A stretch of DNA of 64,000 nucleotides, from assembly GCA_021783515.1 (NCBI GenBank), contig JAJXTV010000002.1:1-64000 (forward strand), written 5' to 3'. Positions within the stretch are counted from its first letter, which is position 1, and each line of letters starts with the position of its first letter. Shown in pieces: positions 51,426 through 60,566 of this stretch. This stretch comes from Nitrospirota bacterium. GTDB taxonomy: Bacteria > Nitrospirota > Thermodesulfovibrionia > Thermodesulfovibrionales > UBA6898. Below the pieces are notes generated by a model, which saw nothing but the letters and a program-made list of their open reading frames with translations, had not been told where the DNA came from and did not search any database. Made by a program: the position numbers and the translations under genes.

Positions 51426-52592
51426 CTAATGAGTATATCGAATATTATGAGATTCACTTCTCTCATGCGTTCGGTGCCATAAATTATTGCAATCTCCTGT
51501 TATCCAGAACCAGAACCCCCCAAGGGCGGCGGCGTTCATAGCCATGAAGAAAAAGCTCACGTTGATTAGTCTGGCGGCGCGGGTCGCAGGAAAAAGCGCT
51601 CCTATCGCAGCAGAAATGATAAGCAGCGCAACTGCCGCGGAAACTCCGAGATATAAACCACTGGCGATCAAAAGCCCGCTCAGCAAGGTTGTCGCAATCG
51701 CAAAAGGCGCGATAAGCCGCATGACCTTATGAGAGAGGAAACGCAGCCAGAGGGCGTTTTTCCATGGAGATAAGAGCTCGGGATGAAGGCTGAAAAGCTG
51801 CCAGTTGCCTGCCAGGGTCCGCACTTTTCTGCGCCATTCCTGATTCGCATTCTTTGAAATAATGTCAGAGGCCATGGCGGAACCGTCGAAGATGCAGCGA
51901 TACCCCTGGGCCACTATCATCAGAGGAGTGAGTACATCGTCAAGAATCGTATTTGGCGGCAAAGGCCTATAGAGGTCCCTGCGAATGGCATATATGGCCC
52001 CTGTCGCGCCCACCGCGGAGCCGGTGCCGCTCTCCATCTTCCTGATCCATTTCTCGTAGTTCCAGTACGCCCCCATTTCTGTCTGGATAAGACTTGTGTC
52101 GTCATTCATGAAAAGGAGTTCGCCGCTCACGCAGCCCACCTTCGGATCGCCGAAATTGGAGACAAGCCGGGTGACCGCACCCCGCTCGAAGCGCTGTCTG
52201 GCATCCGCGAACACGACGATTTCGCCTCTTGCCGCTGCAACCCCTGCATTCAGGGCAAGCGCTTTGCCCTGCTGGGAGCCGAGGTCCAGAAGACGCACCC
52301 TGCTGTCTGCAAAAGACTTTACCCTCTCGCAGGTCCTGTCGGTCGAGCCGTCCGAGACGACGATGATCTCCAGTTTCTCCTTCGGGTAATTCTGATGAAA
52401 CAGGTTTTCAAGCCGGTCCTTGATTCTCTCTTCCTCGTTGAATACTGCTATTACGACAGAAACGAAAGGCTTAAGATCGCCCCTGTGAACGCCGATCCTC
52501 CTTAACCTGGAAAGCAGCAACAGGAGAAGGGGATACCCTGCATAGGCATAGAAAACGACAAAGAGGGAAGACCAGAACAGCAAGCGGGACAT
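51426..52592 (-). CDS. Membrane glycosyltransferase, GT2 family
   Basis: A processive-type GT-A enzyme of 388 residues. One N-terminal membrane segment is followed by a GT2 domain (FVSVVIAVFNEEERIKDRLENLF, ISDG-like VVSDGSTDRTCE, DAR at VVFADARQRFE, GEL, and QEWRRK in place of QxxRW). Three or four C-terminal membrane segments follow. It resembles polymer-forming or inner-membrane sugar transferases. The start overlaps the barrel protein's stop by one base (TGATG). The final 20 residues (CNNLWHRTHERSESHNIRYTH) are unusual in composition. Confidence 0.87.
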   Translation of the reverse strand: MSRLLFWSSLFVVFYAYAGYPLLLLLLSRLRRIGVHRGDLKPFVSVVIAVFNEEERIKDRLENLFHQNYPKEKLEIIVVSDGSTDRTCERVKSFADSRVRLLDLGSQQGKALALNAGVAAARGEIVVFADARQRFERGAVTRLVSNFGDPKVGCVSGELLFMNDDTSLIQTEMGAYWNYEKWIRKMESGTGSAVGATGAIYAIRRDLYRPLPPNTILDDVLTPLMIVAQGYRCIFDGSAMASDIISKNANQEWRRKVRTLAGNWQLFSLHPELLSPWKNALWLRFLSHKVMRLIAPFAIATTLLSGLLIASGLYLGVSAAVALLIISAAIGALFPATRAARLINVSFFFMAMNAAALGGFWFWITGDCNNLWHRTHERSESHNIRYTH

Positions 52593-53953
52593 CAGAACTT
52601 CCAGCCCCGGAAGGTCTTGGTGATGCCGAGTATTACCCTGTTGTTATATGCGTTCGGCAAGTCACCTTCATAGAGGTAGTCTCTGTAACCGTAGGAGCAA
52701 AAAAGCGCAAGGCCCTCTCCCATATCGTAGTTAAGCCCGGTATCAAAAGAGATCAAATGATAGGGGGCTTCGAATCTATTGACGAAATAGGGGAAGTCAG
52801 TGGCGAATGTGGTACCCCGCTCCCTGCTGACGCCTCCTATGGCATAGCCGCGCAGCCTCCCCGAAAAGTCATGTGTGACTTTTAGGGTCAGGCCATAGCT
52901 CTTCTGGTAGACGGAATTTATGAGATAATCTTTTGTCGTGTAATAATAGGCGGAGAGGGTGATGGTGCCCCGGCGATACTCTCTTGTCAGGCCTCCGTTA
53001 ATGGTGCGCCGCTCGGTAATGTTTTGATATGGGTCGGTATTGTAGGTGACCCCGCCGTTTGCGAATGCAACCCACGGCCCGAAGGCATAATTGATCCCTA
53101 CGTTCCAGTAGGGTGAGCCAAAATCGCCGGCCCCGGCGATATTAATCAGGCTGTATCCCCCCTCGATATGAAAGTGGGAGCGATCCGCATAGTTGTAGTC
53201 CAGTCCGGCCGAGGCTGTCCACCTGTCATAACGATAATCTTCGCTTGTGATGGTGTGCGCATAGAGGAGCTGCGCAAAAACGCTGGTCCGGGGCGTCAGC
53301 TCATGAGTTGCACGGGCGAAGACGTCGTGCTCCTGCCAGTCGACTGTATCAGGACGGTCATAGATCACGTTTTTGTAGATATAACCGGTCGTCAGCTCGA
53401 GTCTCCGGAGGGGATGGAACTTGAGATAGGGCGAGACGGTGAGAAAATTCTGGTTCGCCTGGTTTGTGAACAGGGACTCATAGCCGTAGTTGAGGGGGAC
53501 GCGGCTATAACTGTCCGAGACGTCGAGATAGAGGAGATTCCGGATAGGCCTCATGCTGCCCCAAACATTGACAGTTGGATATAATTGGTCGCCTTCGGTG
53601 GCTTTGGCGAAATGGAGATAGCTGATGCTGGCGTCGGCGCGCCATGTCCAGAAAGGCGCACTATAATCGAGTCTGAACCCGGGCGTGACCCGGGTGATGA
53701 AGTCGTACTTCCGATTATTAGCGCTCAGAAATATGTTGTCGTTGAACTCTTCGCTGACCGTTACATAGGGCGTGAGGGTGTTATATTTCGCAGCCGCGTC
53801 GTTTGGCGCAGGGGCCTGATTAGCATTTCCGGCATTCGGCGCGTATGTGCCTTCCGCATTTTCATGCACCTCGGCGGCGGCAGCGCCCTGGAAGAGGCAG
53901 ACAAGCGCGAGCGAAACAAAGAGGATATTAAACCGCGCGAAACAGTTTCGCAA
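52592..53953 (-). CDS. Exosortase-associated outer-membrane beta-barrel protein
   Basis: A 453-residue secreted protein. The signal peptide (to GAAAAEVHE) is followed by a barrel-type sequence of alternating aromatic and polar residues (YVTVSEEFNDNIFLSANNRKYDFITRVTPGFRLDYSAPFWTWRADASISYLHF), ending in ITKTFRGWKF with a terminal Phe typical of outer-membrane proteins. It matches the uncharacterised PEP-CTERM-system barrel family found next to the ATPase. It could be the outer-membrane pore for EPS. It overlaps the ATPase gene upstream by 26 bases. Confidence 0.82.
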   Translation of the reverse strand: MRNCFARFNILFVSLALVCLFQGAAAAEVHENAEGTYAPNAGNANQAPAPNDAAAKYNTLTPYVTVSEEFNDNIFLSANNRKYDFITRVTPGFRLDYSAPFWTWRADASISYLHFAKATEGDQLYPTVNVWGSMRPIRNLLYLDVSDSYSRVPLNYGYESLFTNQANQNFLTVSPYLKFHPLRRLELTTGYIYKNVIYDRPDTVDWQEHDVFARATHELTPRTSVFAQLLYAHTITSEDYRYDRWTASAGLDYNYADRSHFHIEGGYSLINIAGAGDFGSPYWNVGINYAFGPWVAFANGGVTYNTDPYQNITERRTINGGLTREYRRGTITLSAYYYTTKDYLINSVYQKSYGLTLKVTHDFSGRLRGYAIGGVSRERGTTFATDFPYFVNRFEAPYHLISFDTGLNYDMGEGLALFCSYGYRDYLYEGDLPNAYNNRVILGITKTFRGWKF

Positions 53954-55112
53954 GGACCCCCCTTTTCCGCTCCTTCTCCCGTTCAGAGGAAAGAGGGGGG
54001 ATATTATGAACCGACTCGCTGGCCTTCACCTCTTGCCCCAGTTCCTCCAATCTCCTGGCCGTGGCTTGTATATGCTCCCGCAAGGTCCGGTCGGACTGTT
54101 TCAACCGCTCGTGAAGATCGGGCTCACTTTCTTGCCGGAGAAGGGCACCTTTCTTTTCGAGCGCATCCACCCGGGAGAGGACCTCTGCAAACAAATCCTT
54201 CATTTCATCGGCATGCGCCGCAAGGGCGGTTTCCGACAACGCGGGGACAGGGGATGCGACAAGATTCCCATCGCCGGCGGGCTGTTCACGCCCCGCCCAA
54301 TACTGGTTTTCAAAGTCGAGCTCGCCTATTACCTCCCGGACGAGCGGCCCTCCGATCTCCCGTTTCTCTTCGGAAAACGCGGTTAGAAGAAGGAAATCGC
54401 AGATGATGTTGATCAGCCGGGGAATCCCCCTGCTGTGGCGGCCTATCAGCTCCAGGGCCTCGGACGAAAAGACGGCGGCCTCCCTGCTGCCGGCAATCTC
54501 CAACCGGTGGAGGATATATCCCTTTACCTCTTCATGATTAAGCGGTTTGAGATGACAGGAAAAGCCTATCCGCTGACGGAACTGAAGGAGGCCGGGGGAG
54601 GCGAGCTTCAGCCGCAGCTCCGGCTGGCCGACCAGGATGACCTGAAGGAGTTTGCCTTTGTCGGATTCGAGATTCGAAAGCATCCTTACTTCCTCAAGCG
54701 CCTCGTGGCTGAGGTTCTGCGCCTCATCTATCAGGAGGACGGGTCTCTTGTCCTGTGCGTACTGATCGATGAGGAATTCGTACAGCGTCCGAAGCAGCGC
54801 GGTCTTGTCCCCGGCTTCCGCCCTGAGCCCGAAATCATCGACCGCCATGGCGATCAGCTGGTCGGCGGTGATATTGGTATTGAATATTTTCGCAAGCACG
54901 AGGTCCCCGCGATGCCTTCTGATCAACTCACGAATGACCGTTGTCTTCCCTGAGCCGATATCGCCCGTCAGCAGCATAAAGCCGGCCCGCTCCTGGAGGG
55001 CATAATCGAGATAGGTGAGCGCCTTCCTGTGGGACCGGCTCAGGAAGAGAAAGTCCGGGTTGGAGAGCAGCTCAAAGGGTTTTGCGCGCAGCCCGAAAAA
55101 AGATCTATACAT
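53928..55112 (-). CDS. Exosortase-system-associated ATPase (ExeA/GspA-like AAA)
   Basis: A 394-residue protein. The N-terminal MYRSFFGLRAKPFELLSNPDFLFLS opening and Walker A GDIGSGKTT (residues 50-58), with Walker B PVLLIDEAQNL, define the AAA ATPase family of PEP-CTERM loci (related to GspA/ExeA). The last 130 residues are charged and helix-forming (SRVDALEKKGALLRQESEPDLHERLKQS), probably coiled coil. Likely powers or organises assembly of the EPS export complex. It overlaps the barrel gene by 26 bases and starts 15 bases after the tyrosine kinase. Confidence 0.9.
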   Translation of the reverse strand: MYRSFFGLRAKPFELLSNPDFLFLSRSHRKALTYLDYALQERAGFMLLTGDIGSGKTTVIRELIRRHRGDLVLAKIFNTNITADQLIAMAVDDFGLRAEAGDKTALLRTLYEFLIDQYAQDKRPVLLIDEAQNLSHEALEEVRMLSNLESDKGKLLQVILVGQPELRLKLASPGLLQFRQRIGFSCHLKPLNHEEVKGYILHRLEIAGSREAAVFSSEALELIGRHSRGIPRLINIICDFLLLTAFSEEKREIGGPLVREVIGELDFENQYWAGREQPAGDGNLVASPVPALSETALAAHADEMKDLFAEVLSRVDALEKKGALLRQESEPDLHERLKQSDRTLREHIQATARRLEELGQEVKASESVHNIPPLSSEREKERKRGVLAKLFRAV

Positions 55113-55127
55113 TCCGATACCTCATGC

Positions 55128-56012
55128 TCACGTGCGCGGGCGGCGGCGCAGCAGCCGCGAGAGGAGTCCGGTCTTCTGCTCTTCCGGGTCCCTGCCCTGG
55201 TAATTGTAATCGTAGTAGTAGTGATAGCCGCCGTCGAGTCCGGCGGTTGTCGATTTGTTGAACACGACGCCCATGACGTTGCAGGTCTTCAGGGCCTCCA
55301 GCGCGTCGCGGACGTTCCTGGCCGACGTCCCCCCCTCCTTCACGACGAAGACGACCCCGTCGGCCCTGCTGCCGATGATCCGCGCGTCGGCAAAGGGGAG
55401 CACGGGTGAGATATCGATTATGATGAAGTACCCTTCAAATTGCTGCTTCAGGCGTTCGAGAAACCCCGCCATCTTTTCGGAAGACAGAATTTCGACCGGG
55501 TTTGTCACCTCCCTCCCTGCCGGCAGAAGGAGCAGGCTGCCCAGTCCGGTGTTTACCACCACATCCTTGACGTCCACGTCATCCTCGATGCACTCGGCGA
55601 CGCCCGGCAGCCGCTGAAGCCCCAGATAGCGGCAGATGGAGGGGTTGCGCAGGTCGGTGTCGATAAGGAGGACCCGCTGATCGTATTCCTGGGCAAGGCT
55701 GAGGGCGAGATTGAGGGCGGTGACGCTTTTACCCTCTCCGCCGACAGAACTGGTGACCATCAGGGTCTTGCGCTGCCGGTCCTGATTCGTAAGCTGAATT
55801 ACGATCGACCTCAGTTTCCGGTATTCCTCGGAAATGGGCAGATTGTAATTGTTTGCCGCCACCAGCCTCGGGCTGGAGATCTCGATATCCTCGGCAGGTT
55901 TCTGGTGAAGAGAGTGAAGCCCTTTTTCCTCCGCAGCAGCCGCCTGGGCGGCAGGGGCAGCCTTTTCACGCAGCCTTCCTGCCTTCTCCATCGCCTCTTC
56001 TATCTTACTCAT
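55128..56012 (-). CDS. Exosortase-associated tyrosine autokinase (BY-kinase)
   Basis: Cytoplasmic bacterial tyrosine kinase controlling chain length with its membrane partner upstream. The 294 residues contain Walker A SSVGGEGKS (88-96), Walker A' VLLIDTDLR (114-122) and a Walker B-like IIIDISP (197-203). The C-terminal tyrosine cluster GGYHYYYDYNYQG (Tyr 263, 265-267, 269, 271) provides the autophosphorylation sites. The kinase is separate from the chain-length protein, as in the CapAB/Wzc-split arrangement. It starts 31 bases after that gene's stop. Confidence 0.93.
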   Translation of the reverse strand: MSKIEEAMEKAGRLREKAAPAAQAAAAEEKGLHSLHQKPAEDIEISSPRLVAANNYNLPISEEYRKLRSIVIQLTNQDRQRKTLMVTSSVGGEGKSVTALNLALSLAQEYDQRVLLIDTDLRNPSICRYLGLQRLPGVAECIEDDVDVKDVVVNTGLGSLLLLPAGREVTNPVEILSSEKMAGFLERLKQQFEGYFIIIDISPVLPFADARIIGSRADGVVFVVKEGGTSARNVRDALEALKTCNVMGVVFNKSTTAGLDGGYHYYYDYNYQGRDPEEQKTGLLSRLLRRRPRT

Positions 56013-56043
56013 TGCGATATACCCCGGCGCCTTTCTTCACCTG

Positions 56044-57549
56044 CTATAACCTTTCGAAAAACCTGATCACCGCGGAGGGCAGCGGGAGCCTGTTAATGAG
56101 CACGTCCATGAAGGTCACCCCCAGAACTTCCAGCGCCAGTACGGCAAGGATAAGGGAGAAGAATCCGGCGCTCCAGAGATAAATGCGAAAGTCGTTTGTC
56201 TTCTCCCTGCGTATCTCCTCTTCACTCTTGATCAGGGGGATCACCGCAAGGACCGGAAACCCGAGGGTCTTCAGCATGCCGACCGTTTTCACCGAATGGT
56301 CCACATAGTCGAAGGCGAGGAGCAGGCCGAAGCCGGTCGCCAGCCCGGCGGCGATGCCCATGAGAATAATTCTCTTGCGGTTGGGGCTGACCGGGGCTAT
56401 CGGGGTGACGGCCGGGTCGACGATGCGGAAGACGGTGCTCTTGTCCTGCAGCTCCATCTGGTTGGAGATCTCCGACTGGTCCTGCCGCATAGCAAGGAGA
56501 TTATACATATTTTGCTCGTTCGTCTTTTCGCTTTCGAGTTTTTCGATGACCGCCTTTGTATTGGGTATGGAATTAAGCATACTTTTGTTTCCGGCGATCA
56601 ACTGCTGCAGGAGGACCTTATTTTCCTTGATCGCCTTAAGCTCGGCCTCTATCTTCCAAAGCTCCTCGGGCACCAGGACGTTACCATGGCCGGTCTTGCC
56701 GCCGTCTATCTGCTGCTGAAGCGACGCTATCTCCGACTTGACATGAATAACCTCGGGATAATTATCGGTAAACTGGGCGCGCAGGTCATCCAGCCTTTTG
56801 GTGAGGGCGGCCAGTTTTACCTTCAGCGGGTTCGTGGAGTTTACCGCATAGGACTTTTCCTCTTCCAGCTGCTTCTCGCGCAGCCCGAGTTCGGCCAGAC
56901 GCTGCTGCTCTATCTCTATGTCATGCTGCAGCTGGCCGCTGTCGACAGAGGCGACCGTGCCCCTGCTCTCCTTGAACTCGTTGACCATGGACTGTGCCTT
57001 GTCCCGCCGCTCCTTATAGGTCGCGATCTGATCGGCCAAAAACTTGTTCGCGCCGAACGACTCCTCACGTTTGGAGGAGACATTTTGCTCGATGAAGAGC
57101 TGAACGAGGGTATTGACGAAGTCCCGGGCGACCTTCGGGTTGGGATATCTGAAAGACACGATGAACACATTCGGGGACTGCCCGTTCTTATTGATGTCGA
57201 TATGCGTCCGGATCTCATCGAGCAGCATCTCGATCTCCGCGTCGTTTTGCGGCCTCGGATTGAAATCCACGCTGTTCATGGCTTTCAGGAGAAGCGTTCT
57301 GCTGGTCAGGGCATAGTCTATGACCTTGAGGGAGTTGTCTTCCGAGGACGGCCCCGCGATGCCCTTTACGAGGTCGGCAACGACACTCTTTTCGATAAAG
57401 ACGGTGCTCGTGGCCTCGTATCTTTTCGGCAGGAGGTAGCTGATAAGGACAGCAATCGCCATGACCGACAAGGCCGCTGAAAAGAAAAGTTTCTTATGCT
57501 TTTTGAAGAGTCTTAAGTATCTGTGAAAGTCCAGTTCCGAATCAGTCAT
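56044..57549 (-). CDS. Exosortase-system polysaccharide chain-length determinant (Wzz/PCP)
   Basis: Inner-membrane polysaccharide co-polymerase. I choose ATG 57549 (GGGGAGATA directly upstream) instead of the ORF start 62 codons earlier, giving 501 residues. Layout: cytoplasmic N-terminus, first membrane segment (about 23-41, FFSAALSVMAIAVLISYLL), Wzz domain (YEATSTVFIEKS), long periplasmic coiled coil (about 170-400), second membrane segment after the proline-rich APVSPNRKR (about 400-430). One further hydrophobic segment lies near the C-terminus. It lacks the kinase domain, which is the next gene. It is the first gene of the EPS operon on this side. Confidence 0.92.
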   Translation of the reverse strand: MTDSELDFHRYLRLFKKHKKLFFSAALSVMAIAVLISYLLPKRYEATSTVFIEKSVVADLVKGIAGPSSEDNSLKVIDYALTSRTLLLKAMNSVDFNPRPQNDAEIEMLLDEIRTHIDINKNGQSPNVFIVSFRYPNPKVARDFVNTLVQLFIEQNVSSKREESFGANKFLADQIATYKERRDKAQSMVNEFKESRGTVASVDSGQLQHDIEIEQQRLAELGLREKQLEEEKSYAVNSTNPLKVKLAALTKRLDDLRAQFTDNYPEVIHVKSEIASLQQQIDGGKTGHGNVLVPEELWKIEAELKAIKENKVLLQQLIAGNKSMLNSIPNTKAVIEKLESEKTNEQNMYNLLAMRQDQSEISNQMELQDKSTVFRIVDPAVTPIAPVSPNRKRIILMGIAAGLATGFGLLLAFDYVDHSVKTVGMLKTLGFPVLAVIPLIKSEEEIRREKTNDFRIYLWSAGFFSLILAVLALEVLGVTFMDVLINRLPLPSAVIRFFERL

Positions 57550-57900
57550 TATCTCCCCAACGGTACAGAGTCCTGATAGTTGTCTTTCGCTGAAGCGGGA
57601 TCGAGTATGTGGCGGCCGCCCATGCAATTTTTTTTTCTTGTAATCCCGCCGGCAGCAGTAAATATCCCTCCAAAAAACGGACTGTGTAAATAGTTGTATA
57701 TGGTAACACTTACTTTCAAAATAAAACAATGACAAACCAGCGCCCCGAAATGTCTTTCCCTTCCCGGAATCGACCCCGCTTCCGCCCCTACAGGTAACAG
57801 CCGACGTAAGAGGGAAGGGGAAGGGAGCAGGCAGCGGGGAGGGGATGAAGAGACGCGGTTTTGGCCGGCGGAAATCCGCCGGCCTTCCGGGATAGCGACG
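57550..57900. other. Intergenic region upstream of the EPS operon, with a strong hairpin
   Basis: About 350 bases without a convincing gene. On the minus strand TTGAAA near 57712-57717 could be a -35 for the EPS operon, but no good -10 lies at the right distance. At 57863-57884 there is an inverted repeat GGCCGGCGGA-AA-TCCGCCGGCC, 17 bases past the nrfD-like gene's stop. It is not followed by a T-run on the minus strand, so it is a hairpin rather than a proven terminator. The 57788-58102 ORF overlaps the nrfD-like gene in another frame and is a shadow. Confidence 0.5.
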
Positions 57901-59157
57901 TCAGTGCGATTCTTCGAGGTCGAAGACGGGAAAGATCTTGGCGATTACCCAGAACAAAATGAAGGGCAGGACAAATACCGAGAGGGCGCCGAAGAGGCCT
58001 TCTTTGAATGTCTCCCAGTCGGTGGGGATGATAGGCATATGGTAATGCATATATCCCGCGAAGGTGAGCGAGAATGCCTGGCCGCCGATGACGACGTTCC
58101 ACCGCATCATGAAGACGCCGAAGAGCACGAAGATGGTGGCTATGAGGGTCCGCCTGATCGTCAGCCCCGGGACCAGCAGGAGGATGAGAGGCAGGAGGTT
58201 GCCGATCGCGTACTGCAGGATGAAGATGTCGGTAAAGTCCCTCCCGTAGATGACGCTCCTGAGCACGTCCCAGGATTTCACCGCCGTGTAGCCCCGGAAG
58301 ATGAGGTCGAGCAGCTCAAGACTTATCGCAAAGACCATGAAGAACAGGAGATATTTTGCCGTCATCCTGATCACGTTGACCTCCACCCCTTTGAGTTCTT
58401 CAGGCGACCGAAAACGCTGGGTCGGAGACATCCTCCGCTTGGCCAGGAACTTCCGTATCTCCATCGTCACGGTATATGTCAGGATGCAAAGCGCGATGCC
58501 CGATACGATTGCGGACATGATGAAGATGACCGGCATGAGAGGCGTCATCCAGAGGGCGTTGGCCTTGACCGAGCCGAAAATGAACCCCGCGTAGCCGTGA
58601 AGGAAACAGGCGACGGGGATGCCGATCGCGGCCAGGACCTTGATCGCCTTATGGTCCCGCCTGAGCGCCTCCTCGCTGATGTCGTAGACGCCCAGCGTGA
58701 GCGTGCAAAAGAGGATGAACTTCAGCCATTCGCCGACCGACTTGTCCTGCTTTTCCTTCAGGGGGAGGGCCACCTCGACGAAATGCTTCCGGTAGAGGAA
58801 CCAGAGCTCCGAGGCGACGATCGCACCATAGGAAAAGAATACGATGCCGAAGGCGGCGATGGCGGAGGTGAAGTGCGGGGTCATGAAGACGTTGATGCCC
58901 CGGAAGGGGTGCTGCAGGTGCAGCACGATTGGCAGGGGCGCCACAAAGAGCAGGGCGAACGAAAAGACGAGCGCGAACCGCGCCATCTCCTTCAGCTGCT
59001 TGATCCCGAAAACGTGGTAGAGCGACGAGAGCACGAAGGCGCCCGCCACCAGACCCGTCATGAAGGGGTACATCACGATCTGTATGCTCCAGTAGATATA
59101 TTCGTTGGGGTAGACAAAAAGCTCTTTTGCCGTCCAGATCTCACCGTGGACCATCAT
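57901..59157 (-). CDS. NrfD/PsrC-like quinone-interacting membrane subunit
   Basis: Menaquinol-binding integral membrane protein of 418 residues with about nine or ten hydrophobic segments (IVMYPFMTGLVAGAFVLSSLYHVFG; VLSVFVLPFILFWVIAKIFPVF at the end). Typical of the NrfD/PsrC/DsrP family, which exchanges electrons between the quinone pool and a periplasmic iron-sulfur subunit. It starts one base after the ferredoxin gene's stop. With the tetraheme protein at 59938 the set forms an FeS-NrfD-cytochrome complex. The direction of electron flow cannot be read from sequence. Confidence 0.9.
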   Translation of the reverse strand: MMVHGEIWTAKELFVYPNEYIYWSIQIVMYPFMTGLVAGAFVLSSLYHVFGIKQLKEMARFALVFSFALLFVAPLPIVLHLQHPFRGINVFMTPHFTSAIAAFGIVFFSYGAIVASELWFLYRKHFVEVALPLKEKQDKSVGEWLKFILFCTLTLGVYDISEEALRRDHKAIKVLAAIGIPVACFLHGYAGFIFGSVKANALWMTPLMPVIFIMSAIVSGIALCILTYTVTMEIRKFLAKRRMSPTQRFRSPEELKGVEVNVIRMTAKYLLFFMVFAISLELLDLIFRGYTAVKSWDVLRSVIYGRDFTDIFILQYAIGNLLPLILLLVPGLTIRRTLIATIFVLFGVFMMRWNVVIGGQAFSLTFAGYMHYHMPIIPTDWETFKEGLFGALSVFVLPFILFWVIAKIFPVFDLEESH

Positions 59158-59158
59158 G

Positions 59159-59941
59159 CTATTTCACCTCCCTGTCGAGACCGAGATAATAGACCTGCGG
59201 TTTGGTCCCGTATTCTTCCTTTAGTATGCCGACCCGCTCGGTCATGATGACCTTAGTGACGGGGTCGTTGGGGTCTTTGAGGTTTCCGATCTGCCGCGCT
59301 CCGAAAGGACAGGCGTCGACGCAGGCGGTCTTCATCCCTTTGGTGATCCGGTGGTAGCAAAACGTGCATTTCTCGGCGGTGTGGTAGACGGGGTGGAAGA
59401 ACCGTACGCCGTAGGGGCAGGCCATGATGCAGTAGCCGCAGCCGATGCACCAGGTCCTGTCGACCAGCACGACCCCGTCGGGGACCTGGAAGGTGGCGCC
59501 CACCGGGCAGACCTGCACGCAGGGCGGGTTGGCGCACTGGTTGCAGAGCTTCGGCACGAAGAACCCCTTGTCGATGTCCTGGTTCTTGATCTCCTCGTAT
59601 CCGTCTATCCCGAGGTCGATCTTCGAGGTGGTGAATCCGTCCCGCGCGCCCATCGGGGAATCCGCATGAGTCTTTCCGTCTTTCGTGATCACGTACCGCT
59701 CGACCCAGGTCCGGGTCACCTTTGCGTCATAGGGGATCTCGTTTTCGAGCTTGCAGGCCCTGACGCACATGCCGCATCCGACGCACTTATAGGTGTCCAC
59801 GAGAAAGACCCACCGCACCTTTTCCGTGTCGCCGGTAGAGGCCAGGAGCTCCCGGGGGTTGATGATCTTGAAGGCCGTCAGGGGAAGAGTAATTCCGCCG
59901 ATGACTCTCGCCGTATTCTTGAGGAAGTCTCTTCTGTTCAT
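59159..59941 (-). CDS. Periplasmic 4Fe-4S ferredoxin subunit (NrfC/DsrO/HybA type) with Tat signal
   Basis: The 260-residue electron-transfer protein has a twin-arginine signal (MNRRDFLKNTARVIGG). It carries four cysteine sets for four 4Fe-4S clusters: CVGCGMCVRAC, CNQCANPPCVQVC, CIGCGYCIMAC and CTFCY...CVDAC. This is the classic partner of an NrfD subunit. It overlaps the upstream cytochrome gene by four bases (ATGA) and is followed directly by nrfD. Predicted periplasmic, relaying electrons between the quinone subunit and the cytochrome. Confidence 0.93.
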   Translation of the reverse strand: MNRRDFLKNTARVIGGITLPLTAFKIINPRELLASTGDTEKVRWVFLVDTYKCVGCGMCVRACKLENEIPYDAKVTRTWVERYVITKDGKTHADSPMGARDGFTTSKIDLGIDGYEEIKNQDIDKGFFVPKLCNQCANPPCVQVCPVGATFQVPDGVVLVDRTWCIGCGYCIMACPYGVRFFHPVYHTAEKCTFCYHRITKGMKTACVDACPFGARQIGNLKDPNDPVTKVIMTERVGILKEEYGTKPQVYYLGLDREVK

Positions 59942-60408
59942 TTCAGGCCCTCCAGGGGATTATGGGGGTTATGGCACGAGACGCATTCGATGCCGGGGTT
60001 ATGCTTGTCCGGATCGATCGACGGGATGTTCGCCCTTCCGCTCGTCGGATAGGGAAGAGGGTAGTGACATCTGAGACAGAGCTCCCTGCCCTTCTGGATC
60101 TGGAGCTTCGGAGGGTTCTCGGGATGGTCGATCGCCGGGCTGTGGCAGTCCTCGCAGGGGATGATCGCGTGCGGAGACTGCATCAGCTTTGCATAGTTCT
60201 CGCTGTGGCAGTCCTTGCAGTACGCCGAGCCCCTGTACTTAACCTTGAAATTCTTCCAGAACTCGACGTCTCCTTTTCTGTGCCAGCCGTACATATAGCC
60301 CCTCTCGCCGATGCCGAAATCCTTCGGCACGTAAAAAAAACGCGCAATCAGGATGATGGCGATGAGACCCAGTGTTACCCACAATGGCCGATAGACATGA
60401 CTTTTCAT
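59938..60408 (-). CDS. Membrane-anchored tetraheme cytochrome c
   Basis: A 156-residue protein with one N-terminal membrane segment (VTLGLIAIILIARFF) and four CxxCH sites (CKDCH, CEDCH, CLRCH, CVSCH). Four hemes distinguish it from the triheme DsrJ of sulfate reducers, and no dsrM/dsrK-like genes are nearby. It is translationally coupled (ATGA overlap) to the Tat-exported ferredoxin. Likely electron acceptor or donor of the NrfCD unit in the periplasm. Confidence 0.9.
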   Translation of the reverse strand: MKSHVYRPLWVTLGLIAIILIARFFYVPKDFGIGERGYMYGWHRKGDVEFWKNFKVKYRGSAYCKDCHSENYAKLMQSPHAIIPCEDCHSPAIDHPENPPKLQIQKGRELCLRCHYPLPYPTSGRANIPSIDPDKHNPGIECVSCHNPHNPLEGLK

Positions 60409-60566
60409 TCAGCAATACCTCATCTCTCATCTCAATATTTGTTTTCAGCACAGTATAGTACTACTTGCGCGTCATGTCGATCCCTGCGGCAGGAATACGT
60501 ACGTGCGATTCCGCAGGTGCCCGGCTTCCCCGAAGGCTGCGCGCCGCGCAAGAGAAAAGGTCCGTC

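Noticed and set aside
57904-59247. Long plus-strand ORF of 447 residues
   Set aside because: It is antisense to the nrfD-like gene, highly charged and low in complexity, with no domain and no ribosome binding site. It is a GC-driven shadow.
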